Source of the DNA: Gardnerella vaginalis
GTDB lineage: Bacteria; Actinomycetota; Actinomycetes; Actinomycetales; Bifidobacteriaceae
Length of the DNA: 33,092 bases
Reading direction: 5' to 3'
NCBI GenBank assembly: GCA_946997215.1
Contig: CAMPUL010000019.1
Coordinates: forward strand, 1-33,092
The position numbers were made by a program, and so were the translations under genes. Every line of letters starts with the position of its first letter. The stretch's first letter is position 1. Below the pieces are notes generated by a model. That model had not been told where the DNA came from. It did not search any database and saw nothing but the letters and a program-made list of their open reading frames with translations. Of the stretch, positions 1 to 6,789 are shown piece after piece.

Positions 1-432
1 GCCATTTAACGTATCAAGCGTACAAACATGAGTTACTTCTACGTTTGTTGCTGAAACCGACCCATTATAACATTTAAGAAAGACATCATCCGCCTTCAAA
101 TTAACAACTTCTACCTTGCCATTGTTCACTTCTACATAAAGCTTACCAATCTCAATATCCGTGATGAGCACTTGATTAGAATCAGATTCAACCTCACAAA
201 CTTCCACATCATGTGGCAAACTCACAACAATTTCAGGCATACCCTGAGTAAACCACCTCAGCCAATTCGAAGCTGAGACTTTTTTAGTTTGAATAAGCCT
301 TATAACATTTTGCGCTTCCTCAACCCTCAATATATCTTGTTCACAGTTAACAAAGCTCACACCAAAGGTATCAGCACGTTTCACCGTTAAACGAACATCT
401 TTCGTCTCTGCGATAAACTTCTTATTATCCAT
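1..432 (-). CDS. DUF4097-like beta-strand repeat protein, 3' part cut by window edge
   Basis: The frame is open from an ATG at 432 to the window edge, giving 144 residues with no stop. A very good ribosome-binding site (AGGAGGTG, complement of 441-448) lies 8 bases before the ATG. The N-terminal third is mixed. From about residue 70 the protein is a regular series of short alternating beta strands with Val, Asn and Gly turns (VEVNNGKVEVVNLKADDVFL and similar), which is the look of the DUF4097 right-handed beta-helix family. Members are often found next to PadR-type regulators or membrane proteins; their biochemical role is poorly known. No signal peptide is visible at the N-terminus. The gene begins 26 bases after the recombinase stop on the same strand, so the two are probably co-transcribed and may travel together. 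The family call rests on repeat character only. Confidence 0.6.
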   Translation of the reverse strand, partial: MDNKKFIAETKDVRLTVKRADTFGVSFVNCEQDILRVEEAQNVIRLIQTKKVSASNWLRWFTQGMPEIVVSLPHDVEVCEVESDSNQVLITDIEIGKLYVEVNNGKVEVVNLKADDVFLKCYNGSVSATNVEVTHVCTLDTLNG

Positions 433-458
433 TCCTTAAGCACCTCCTCGTGCACATA

Positions 459-1415
459 CTAATAATCAGGCCTCATTTTACCTTTTGAGCTATATTTCTT
501 AGACTTGCGTTTGACCGTTCCGTCCTCTCCAACTTCCAAATTACTCCGAGCCGCCATCTCAAGCTCAACCGCTTCAAACTTCTCTTTAGAAATAATGCCT
601 GCATGATGATCTGTATTCAAATACTGACAATCCGAATTTCCCGGAACAGCAATCGCCACATCGCCTGTATATTTACGCCTAGTCAAAGTGCTCTCAACAG
701 CCCGTTTACTCCAAACGTCTTTCCCCTTGGGAGACTTAACACCTTTACTTTTTAACCTTTTAATAATACCGCCGATACTTAATCCTTTTAAATACCAGTC
801 AAAAATATCTCTTACCACTTGCGCTTGGTCTTCATCAATAATAAGCATTCCATGCTTATCTTTTTTATAACCATAACAAACTCTGCTATAAAGACCTGAT
901 GTGCCATCTTCTGCTCTACGTCTTAATCCCCAAACAATATTCTCACTACGCCAATCATTCTCTGCTTGACTACAAGCCTGAACCACACTGATTAAAAGTT
1001 CATCATCGACAGTTTCCGTATCAATCTTATCTGTCTCAAAAATAATTCTCGTACCACATGATCGAATCTTTCTAATAGCCTCTAAGCCTTCTTTCGTATC
1101 ACGACCAAAACGGCTCACACTTTTAGTAAGAATAATATCAATATTACCTTTCTCGCATTCTTCAATCATTCGGTTAAACTCGTTTCTTGAAGATCCAACC
1201 TTAGCTGAAGCAACATCAAGAAAAATATCTGCAACAAACCAAGTCATGTGAGAAGCAGCAAGACGAGTAAGACCAGACACTTGAGTCGAAAGACTATCTA
1301 ATTGCTCTTTACGATTTGTGCTCACACGAGCATAAACCCCAACCGCATAATCCTTAATTACACGCTGAGGATGGATGACTATCACATCTTTATTTAGCTC
1401 ATCTATCTTATCCAT
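459..1415 (-). CDS. Serine recombinase (resolvase/invertase catalytic domain plus Recombinase domain)
   Basis: Site-specific DNA recombinase. The N-terminal catalytic domain shows the active-site motif YARVSTNR, with the nucleophilic serine near residue 32, then TKSVSRFGRDT and an ETDKIDTE segment typical of the resolvase fold. A Recombinase domain follows (about residues 160-270, with the YGYKKDKHGMLIIDEDQAQV segment). The start at 1415 is preferred because AAGGAG (complement of 1424-1429) is 8 bases away; the ATG at 1421 would leave only 2 bases. At 318 residues it is short for a large serine integrase. The C-terminus ends soon after the Recombinase domain in a Lys/Ser-rich tail, and no Cys-containing zinc ribbon is visible. 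It lies directly beyond the 3' end of the RumA-type methyltransferase gene on the same strand, a typical position for an integrase beside its attachment site. It probably moves the element extending past the left window edge. Confidence 0.88.
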   Translation of the reverse strand: MDKIDELNKDVIVIHPQRVIKDYAVGVYARVSTNRKEQLDSLSTQVSGLTRLAASHMTWFVADIFLDVASAKVGSSRNEFNRMIEECEKGNIDIILTKSVSRFGRDTKEGLEAIRKIRSCGTRIIFETDKIDTETVDDELLISVVQACSQAENDWRSENIVWGLRRRAEDGTSGLYSRVCYGYKKDKHGMLIIDEDQAQVVRDIFDWYLKGLSIGGIIKRLKSKGVKSPKGKDVWSKRAVESTLTRRKYTGDVAIAVPGNSDCQYLNTDHHAGIISKEKFEAVELEMAARSNLEVGEDGTVKRKSKKYSSKGKMRPDY

Positions 1416-1504
1416 AGCCATCTCTCCTTATTTTTAGACTAACGAAACTTAGATTTCTTCTCCATGATAATTAGCCTAAACCTTATTTTCCCACTCCACA
1501 AGCT

Positions 1505-1537
1505 GGGTGCAGGGTGGGTGCAAAGTGTGTGCACCTT
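1505..1537. repeat. Three 11-bp-spaced copies of a GKGTGCA motif
   Basis: Three direct copies start at 1505, 1516 and 1527 (GGGTGCA, GGGTGCA, GTGTGCA), exactly 11 bases apart, so they face the same side of the helix. A looser copy (TTGTGCA) begins at 1552. An inverted copy, TGCACCCACC at 1696-1705, is the perfect complement of 1513-1522 and touches the stop codon of the methyltransferase gene. This iteron-like cluster fills the gap between the recombinase start and the gene end. It could bind the recombinase or an accessory factor; function is inference. Confidence 0.55.
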
Positions 1538-1704
1538 TTAACGTTAACATCTTGTGCACTCGACCCTAGAGCGTTGACATGTTTCCTCATACAGCCAAAC
1601 TGCGCTCAAAAACCGCGAGAAGTAAGCTTAAAACCGCCGCGCATTAAACCTTTTAACGATAGCCCTCGCAAATCCCTGCTACATAAGGGCAAAAATGCAC
1701 CCAC

Positions 1705-3114
1705 CTAATCAGCCTTTGACATCAATACGACAGTCTCGACGTGGTGAGTGTTGGGATATATGTCGAACGCTCGCAAAGACTGAACGCTGTAGCCAAGCTC
1801 CTTAAACGTGCCAACATCGCGAGCAAGACTAGTCGGATCGCAAGCAACATACACAACAGCTCTTGCTCCAGACTTCGCAATCTGCTTACAAACTTGAGCT
1901 TTAGCACCAGCGCGCGGAGGATCTAACACAACAACATCAGGATGCGCAAATCGGCGAACAATCTTAGACGACTTACTCGCCTTAAACACATGCGATTCAA
2001 GCGTTTGCGCAACATCGCCTTCAAGAGCTTCAACAACATCCCTGCTAAGACCCGCGCGCCCAATGTTTCGCCTTGCATTCTTTACAGCAATCGGCGCACC
2101 CTCAATGCTAAGCACGCGAGCTGGTTCTGCAGAACCAATTGAATCCGCAGCACCAGAAGAATCTCCGCCAACATTAGCCAAAGTCGCAAGCGGAATCGTA
2201 AACAAACCCGAACCAGAATACAAATCCCACAAAACCGTATTCTTAGTGCGACCACCAAGCGCAGAACGGACTAATCCCAAAACGTAGTTCACTAAATGCT
2301 CTGGAGCTGCGCGATGAATCTGCCAAAAACCGCGCGCGTCAACATCGTAATCAAAAGTACGCACACGCGATGAATCGCCAGCAGCCGCAACGCGCACGCG
2401 CTCGCGCAACAATGCCGAACCTGCAACCAACTCATCATTTACTATAAGCGCATAATTTTCGCCAATCGCATCAAGAAGCGCAGCCTTGTCATTAAAATCC
2501 AAACCCTCAACCCGAGGCTCTGGAACAGCAAGGCGAATTTGCGCATTTGGCGAGAAAGAACGATTCCACAAGTCCAAAGAATCCGCAACTGCTAAAACCG
2601 CGCGCGACGCAAGTGGCATAGTATCAATCGCAATGCGATCATGCGACTCGCGCTTACGCATAGACAATCGGCCTTCATCATCCGCAACCAACTCCATGCG
2701 CGTACGCCAATTAAATCCGTTAAGCTCCTCGTCCCCTGGAATGCGCTCAACGTTAACATCACTATCCAAAACATCTATATGCGCTAAGCGCTGGAATTGA
2801 TTGGCAATTACGGAAGCCTTCCAACGAATCTGACCAGGCAAAGAAACGTGAATTAAATCCGCTCCTCCAACTCCGCCGCCCTGAACCAAAGGACCAGCGA
2901 GCTTCCATTGCGGCTCCACACGATCCGCACTAGGCTCCAAAACTTCTACAACTTCGCCAGTAAAAAAGTGCGCTTTTGCACGCATCGGCTCATCCATGCG
3001 CACAACAACCAGCTCACCAGGGAGCGCAAATCGCACGAATACAACGCGTCCGTCAAGATGACCTACACATCTTCCTTGATCCGCATATCTCTCGATTCGC
3101 ATCGTCACTTGCAT
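1705..3114 (-). CDS. TRAM-domain class I SAM-dependent RNA methyltransferase (RumA/TrmA family)
   Basis: Predicted to form 5-methyluridine in rRNA or tRNA. An N-terminal TRAM-type beta domain (about residues 3-60) is followed by the Rossmann methyltransferase domain. Family signatures are present: WDLYSGSGLFTIPLA (SAM site), VVVLDPPRAGAK, YVACDPTSLARD with the catalytic Cys, and a C-terminal FDIYPNTHHVETVVL. The Cys motif that binds an Fe-S cluster in RumA/RlmCD is not visible; the equivalent stretch reads GGGVGGADLIHV, as I recall for actinobacterial members such as Rv2689c. The start ATG at 3114 has AGGGG 6 bases upstream. It is the last gene of a minus-strand set with DUF3159 and DUF3710, a grouping conserved in Actinobacteria. 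The 3' end of rumA genes is a documented integration site for mobile elements using serine recombinases, which fits the neighbour at 459-1415. The gene itself looks complete. Confidence 0.88.
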   Translation of the reverse strand: MQVTMRIERYADQGRCVGHLDGRVVFVRFALPGELVVVRMDEPMRAKAHFFTGEVVEVLEPSADRVEPQWKLAGPLVQGGGVGGADLIHVSLPGQIRWKASVIANQFQRLAHIDVLDSDVNVERIPGDEELNGFNWRTRMELVADDEGRLSMRKRESHDRIAIDTMPLASRAVLAVADSLDLWNRSFSPNAQIRLAVPEPRVEGLDFNDKAALLDAIGENYALIVNDELVAGSALLRERVRVAAAGDSSRVRTFDYDVDARGFWQIHRAAPEHLVNYVLGLVRSALGGRTKNTVLWDLYSGSGLFTIPLATLANVGGDSSGAADSIGSAEPARVLSIEGAPIAVKNARRNIGRAGLSRDVVEALEGDVAQTLESHVFKASKSSKIVRRFAHPDVVVLDPPRAGAKAQVCKQIAKSGARAVVYVACDPTSLARDVGTFKELGYSVQSLRAFDIYPNTHHVETVVLMSKAD

Positions 3115-3180
3115 GTACTACCCCTTAGTTCTGCGTTTTGTTAAGCTGCTTTTCGTCACGCTAATCCTCTAACGCTGATT

Positions 3181-3942
3181 TTAGTTAATCTGACTTTCTC
3201 CGATTGGATTTACACCACTCTGCTTTTCGTCAATCTGCTTTTCGTTGCGATTTTTATGATGAAGTCGCATAAATGGAGTTGCAATAATCAAGTAAGAAAC
3301 CCAAATCGCGAGCGCCCAGAACGGCAATCCCATAATCAAACGTACTGTGCCAAGCCACACAACGTGATTCGTCAAATATAGTGGCACTTGCAAAACAAGC
3401 CTCAGCGCAAAAACAGCAATCCACAATCCAGTAACATACATGTATGCTCGCTTAAGCGGCTTATAATCAAGCCATTCGTGCAGCCACTTGCCAAAATTTT
3501 CCGTAGGCATTTTGCGAATCGACTCAATCACAAGCCCAAGCGCTGGCACGCGCACAATCAGCGAAATCGCAAGAAGCACACCATACACAGCGTTTGTAAT
3601 GAAGCCCATCATATAGTAGTCGCGCGCTTGATGACTCGTCCACACCCAAATAAGGCAGATTCCAACGGAAACAAGTCCACTAATTGCTCCCATAAGCGAC
3701 TGCTTCTGAATAAGACGAATCACAACTTGCAAAACAGCAAGAACAGCGGATGCAATAACAGTTGTATGCAAATTGTTTGTTACAACAAAGCAAATAACAA
3801 ACAGCAAGCCTGGCAGCATGGATTCAATTACGCCACGAACTCCGCCAATGGAGTCAATCACAGAAAACGCTTTTCCATCGGATCCAATGGAAGCTAAAGA
3901 GGCTAATCCTGAGCGTTTTTTGTTGCGCGCGTTTTTTTCCAA
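3181..3942 (-). CDS. DUF3159 family membrane protein
   Basis: Integral membrane protein of the actinobacterial DUF3159 family; function unknown. The conserved opening (SVIDSIGGVRGVIESMLPGL) is at about residues 27-46. About five or six hydrophobic segments follow, for example LLFVICFVVTN, VIASAVLAVLQVVIRLI and LWIAVFALRLVL. The short hydrophilic tail is Lys/Gln/Asn-rich. The best start is a TTG at 3942, 8 bases after AAAGG (complement of 3951-3955). It lies between the RNA methyltransferase and DUF3710 on the same strand, so an operon is likely. The gap to DUF3710 is almost entirely filled by a 14-bp tandem repeat (3963-4018). The end of the coding region also contains partly repeated sequence, seen in the protein as KQIDEKQ. 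Confidence 0.82.
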   Translation of the reverse strand: MEKNARNKKRSGLASLASIGSDGKAFSVIDSIGGVRGVIESMLPGLLFVICFVVTNNLHTTVIASAVLAVLQVVIRLIQKQSLMGAISGLVSVGICLIWVWTSHQARDYYMMGFITNAVYGVLLAISLIVRVPALGLVIESIRKMPTENFGKWLHEWLDYKPLKRAYMYVTGLWIAVFALRLVLQVPLYLTNHVVWLGTVRLIMGLPFWALAIWVSYLIIATPFMRLHHKNRNEKQIDEKQSGVNPIGESQIN

Positions 3943-3962
3943 GACAATATCCTTTGCTGCCT

Positions 3963-4018
3963 GACTTTTACCGTTCGACTTTTACCGTTCGACTTTTGTT
4001 ATTCGACTTTTACTGTTT
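3963..4018. repeat. 14-bp tandem repeat, 4 copies, just upstream of the DUF3159 gene
   Basis: Unit GACTTTTACCGTTC. Copies 1 and 2 (3963-3990) are identical; copies 3 and 4 (3991-4004, 4005-4018) have diverged. The array begins 21 bases from the TTG start at 3942 and 7 bases behind its ribosome-binding site, and ends 7 bases short of the DUF3710 stop codon. It is therefore transcribed within the operon. Confidence 0.9.
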
Positions 4019-4025
4019 TATTTTA

Positions 4026-4862
4026 CTAACGAACTTCGGAGAACATTGGGCCGCGAGTTAGCGTAGTTTTGACTTCTACTTGCTGATCTGCGCCAAGCGG
4101 ACCCTTTGGACGGCCTGGAATTTCGCCAGAATCACCATTGTTAGAATCAACATTATCAGAACCACCATTACCAGAATCTCTAGGAACCGAAACATCATGC
4201 ATTGGAATCATATCTCTTGGTGCTAATGGCTCACTTCCACGATCTACAACAATGTCACTAAACCACTTATTAAGCAAAACTGCTTCATCACTCGCCTTTT
4301 TTGAATCGCCAGCAACCGAAGAATCGCCAGCAGCTACACCAGAAAAGACTCCGCGAAGCATCCAACGCGGGCCATCCACTCCAACAATTCGCGTATCTAC
4401 AGTTTTATCTTCCACTTTAACTGGCAATATAATCTCTTTGCCAAAAACGCCATTCACTTCCCTGGCATCAGCATTTCCCTTAAGCAAATCCGCGCGAACT
4501 TCGCTCCAAATTCCTTCTGTTTTAGGAGCCGCAAACGCCTCAACTTCTACGCTAGAAGACTTATACGTAACTGTTATACCAAGAACTTGATTAGACTCGC
4601 GTTGCTTTTTTACGCGCAACTCTATTCCTTGCAAATACGGAATGCGAATAGACCCAAAGTCAATGTACGTACTTAAATCAGGAACCTTTTCGTCTGCAAT
4701 ATCCCAAGGTCCTCTAAGATTTCCTCGACCCAAATACGTGTCTGCGCTGTATCCGCCTTCAATAAGCTCGTTTAAGGCTGAATTTTGGGATTGCAAATCC
4801 GCAAGATTTCCAGCATTTTTACTATCAGCTTTAGCCTTGCGCTTTGACTTAAACCATCCCAT
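4026..4862 (-). CDS. DUF3710 family protein
   Basis: Soluble protein of the actinobacterial DUF3710 family; function unknown. The family core is recognisable: RGPWDIADEKVPDLSTYIDF (about residues 49-68) and the RWMLRGVFSGVA segment (about 166-177). The C-terminal 60 residues are low complexity (Gly, Asn, Asp, Ser), ending in a GRPKGPLGADQQVEVKTTL tail. The start ATG at 4862 is preceded by AGAGGAATC. The usual actinobacterial neighbours (a DUF3159 membrane protein and the TRAM methyltransferase) follow on the same strand, so co-transcription is likely. Many actinobacteria also have dut and an OB-fold gene here; neither is in this window. Confidence 0.83.
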   Translation of the reverse strand: MGWFKSKRKAKADSKNAGNLADLQSQNSALNELIEGGYSADTYLGRGNLRGPWDIADEKVPDLSTYIDFGSIRIPYLQGIELRVKKQRESNQVLGITVTYKSSSVEVEAFAAPKTEGIWSEVRADLLKGNADAREVNGVFGKEIILPVKVEDKTVDTRIVGVDGPRWMLRGVFSGVAAGDSSVAGDSKKASDEAVLLNKWFSDIVVDRGSEPLAPRDMIPMHDVSVPRDSGNGGSDNVDSNNGDSGEIPGRPKGPLGADQQVEVKTTLTRGPMFSEVR

Positions 4863-4931
4863 GATTCCTCTTTTCTAACGGCCAATGCCACTTTTGCTCA
4901 ACTTCACTAGACTACCACAAGCAAAGCAAAA

Positions 4932-5810
4932 TCACACATTGTATCTTATGCTTAGCGCAGCGTGATCCGACCAGCGCGAATCGTAGCTTGGAGCGCGATC
5001 AATCACAAATCCGCAAGCAGTTTCCGCAAGCTCTGGAGTTGCAAATTGATAGTCTAAACGCCATCCAACATTGTTATCAAAAGCCTTGCCGCGCTGACTC
5101 CACCACGTGTATGGTCCTTGAATATTGCCAGCAAGCATTCGCATAACGTCTACAAATTCATACTCGTTAATCCAGCGGTCGATGTACGCGCGCTCCTCTG
5201 GCAAAAATCCAGCACTTTTCTCATTCGCTTTAGCGTTTTTAATGTCAAGAGGCGTGTGTGCAATATTAAAGTCACCACACAAAATCGCCTGATTTCCGCC
5301 ACTTGCAGCAATATCTCTAAGCTCCCCTAATCGCGTAAGCATAGTGTCTAAAAAGCGGAATTTTTGATGCATTTTTTGCGGATCGTCAACATTTCCAGCG
5401 TGAACATACACGCACGCAACCGTAATATCATACCCTTCAGGCGTATGTACGTCGGTTTCTATCCACCGCCCAGAATCCACGTCTTCGCTTAAACCAGGCA
5501 AACCGTAACGCTGCTCTACGACTGGCAAAGACGTTACAAGCGCCACTCCAGCACGCCCTTTTATATTGCAAATCTGATTTGTAACGCAAAATTGCCCATT
5601 ATTTTGCGCAGACTCATTTTGCACGGATTCACCACTTTTAGACGCATACAAATCCTTGATTTTGCACATAATTGGGTCAATCGCATCTTGCGGAGCACGA
5701 ACCTCTTGCATACACCACACATCTGGAGTGTGATTTTGCACCCAATCAAGCATCCCCTTGCGCTCGGCAGCGCGAATACCATTCAAGTTTGAAGTTGCAA
5801 TAGTAATCAT
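4932..5810 (-). CDS. xthA: Exodeoxyribonuclease III
   Basis: Double-strand-specific 3'-5' exonuclease and AP endonuclease of the exonuclease-endonuclease-phosphatase fold, acting in base excision repair. Motifs in order: SNLNGIRAAERKG at the N-terminus, WCMQEVRA with the metal-binding Glu, CGDFNIAHTPLDIKN with the catalytic Asp and Asn, and near the C-terminus WRLDYQF then SDHAAL with the catalytic Asp-His pair. The length of about 292 residues is normal. I prefer the ATG at 5810, so the protein begins MITIATSNLNG; a GTG at 5819 in frame would add three residues and has no better ribosome-binding site. The upstream region is dominated by a long 13/14-bp tandem repeat (5831-5968), so its promoter must lie in or beyond the array. 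Confidence 0.93.
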   Translation of the reverse strand: MITIATSNLNGIRAAERKGMLDWVQNHTPDVWCMQEVRAPQDAIDPIMCKIKDLYASKSGESVQNESAQNNGQFCVTNQICNIKGRAGVALVTSLPVVEQRYGLPGLSEDVDSGRWIETDVHTPEGYDITVACVYVHAGNVDDPQKMHQKFRFLDTMLTRLGELRDIAASGGNQAILCGDFNIAHTPLDIKNAKANEKSAGFLPEERAYIDRWINEYEFVDVMRMLAGNIQGPYTWWSQRGKAFDNNVGWRLDYQFATPELAETACGFVIDRAPSYDSRWSDHAALSIRYNV

Positions 5811-5830
5811 AAAATCCACTCTAATCGAAT

Positions 5831-5968
5831 ATGCGTATTACAAATGCGTATTACAAAATAGCAAGTATTAAATAGAAGATATTAAATGGCAAGTATTAAA
5901 TGACAAATATTAAATGACAAATATTAAATGACAAATATTAAATGACAAATATTAAATGACAAATATTT
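5831..5968. repeat. Tandem repeat array upstream of xthA (2 x 13 bp, then 8 x 14 bp)
   Basis: Two perfect copies of ATGCGTATTACAA (5831-5856) are followed by eight copies of a 14-bp unit with consensus AATGACAAATATTA (5857-5968). Copies 4-7 (5899-5954) are identical; the three copies nearest xthA have diverged and the last ends in TTT. The array starts 21 bases from the xthA start codon and ends 35 bases before the argR stop. Identical copies next to diverged ones indicate recent expansion by slippage. Confidence 0.95.
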
Positions 5969-6003
5969 TAATCTTTGCGCACAGCTTTGCTACAGATTTT
6001 CCA

Positions 6004-6546
6004 CTACCTTGACGCAACAGAAAGCATCCAATTTGCACGATTTTCCGCTTCTTCGTTAGAAACACAAACCATAAGCACGGTATCATCGCCAGCAACCGAA
6101 CCTAAAATCCCCTTTAATGGCTGCCTATCAATAACACTAGCAACATATTGAGCAGCGCCCGAAGGAGTGTGAATCACAACAATATTATTAGCAAATCCAA
6201 CTTCTGTAATAAGACCAGAAAGAGTTCTTGCAACTTGTTGATCAATCCTGACTGTGTCCATTGCGTGGCGATTGCCAGTGCCATCCCCCAAAACGTATGC
6301 AATTCTGCCATCCGTAAGGCGAATTTTAACAGCATTTATCTCGTCTAAATCGCGACTCAAAGTTGCTTGAGTAACATCAAAACCGTTATGAGCCAAGACT
6401 TTAGCTAGCTGAGATTGAGAAGTAATAACCTCACTTAAAAGCGCCTGCTCAATCGCGTTTAATCGCGCAGCCTTAGTTGCAGGACGTTGCTTGCCAGCAG
6501 AGTCATTATCATCAAAATTCCCAAAATTCTTCTTTGCGTGAACCAT
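6004..6546 (-). CDS. argR: Arginine repressor ArgR
   Basis: DNA-binding, arginine-responsive hexameric repressor. The N-terminal winged helix (about residues 25-90) contains the family signature SQSQLAKVLAHNGFDVTQAT followed by LSRDLDEINAVKI. The C-terminal oligomerisation and arginine-binding domain ends in GILGSVAGDDTVLMV, including the Asp pair that contacts arginine. I choose the ATG at 6546 (AAAGG at the complement of 6557-6561, 10 bases away) over the TTG at 6555, which would abut the ribosome-binding site. In bifidobacteria argR sits inside an arg biosynthesis cluster beside pheST. Here pheT is directly upstream, but argC, J, B, D, F, G and H are absent from both sides, so this is an orphan regulator whose targets lie elsewhere. 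Upstream AT-rich palindromes such as 6584-6597 could be autoregulatory ARG boxes. Confidence 0.93.
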   Translation of the reverse strand: MVHAKKNFGNFDDNDSAGKQRPATKAARLNAIEQALLSEVITSQSQLAKVLAHNGFDVTQATLSRDLDEINAVKIRLTDGRIAYVLGDGTGNRHAMDTVRIDQQVARTLSGLITEVGFANNIVVIHTPSGAAQYVASVIDRQPLKGILGSVAGDDTVLMVCVSNEEAENRANWMLSVASR

Positions 6547-6583
6547 AGCTGGCAAACCTTTCTAAAAAAACTATTCCAATCTA

Positions 6584-6597
6584 ATATACATGTATAT
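6584..6597. promoter_or_regulatory. Palindrome upstream of argR, possible operator
   Basis: A perfect 14-base palindrome, ATATACATGTATAT, lies 37 bases upstream of the argR start in an AT-rich stretch that also contains TATGCATA-like sequence. ARG boxes are AT-rich imperfect palindromes and ArgR commonly represses itself, so this is a candidate operator. The match is weak and such palindromes are easy to find in AT-rich DNA. Confidence 0.25.
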
Positions 6598-6698
6598 ATG
6601 CATAACTTTACGTATATTTAGCAATAATGGCCAATATTCACTAATATTTATTAATCTTTACTAATATTTGCATATTGGATATAACGAATATACTAAAT

Positions 6699-6722
6699 AA
6701 AATCACAATAAAAATCACAATA
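6699..6722. repeat. 12-bp tandem duplication between pheT and argR
   Basis: AAAATCACAATA occurs twice head to tail (6699-6710, 6711-6722), directly after the pheT terminator hairpin in the direction of transcription. The rest of the 6547-6789 gap holds AT-rich sequence with the argR upstream palindrome; no gene is seen. Confidence 0.8.
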
Positions 6723-6765
6723 AAAATGCGGCCAAACAACTAAAGAATAGTTATTCAGCCGCATT
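6722..6765 (-). terminator. Rho-independent terminator after pheT
   Basis: An 8-bp stem, AATGCGGC at 6725-6732 pairing with GCCGCATT at 6758-6765, encloses a loop that itself holds a 5-bp stem (AACTA/TAGTT). On the minus strand a run of five T follows. It lies 24 bases beyond the pheT stop and separates pheST from argR. Confidence 0.75.
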
Positions 6766-6789
6766 AATTAAAAACGATAACTTGCGATT

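Noticed and set aside
1514..1708. Small plus-strand frame of 64 codons between recombinase and methyltransferase
   Set aside because: No ribosome-binding site or recognisable sequence, and it runs through the repeat-rich putative binding region.
3388..3897. Open frame of 169 codons on the plus strand
   Set aside because: Lies entirely antisense to the DUF3159 gene; composition (Asn, His, Lys runs) is that of a reversed membrane-protein frame and there is no ribosome-binding site.
5831..5968. Possible CRISPR array
   Set aside because: Units are 13-14 bases and directly abutting, with no unique spacers; no cas genes are present. The same holds for the arrays at 12627 and 32965.
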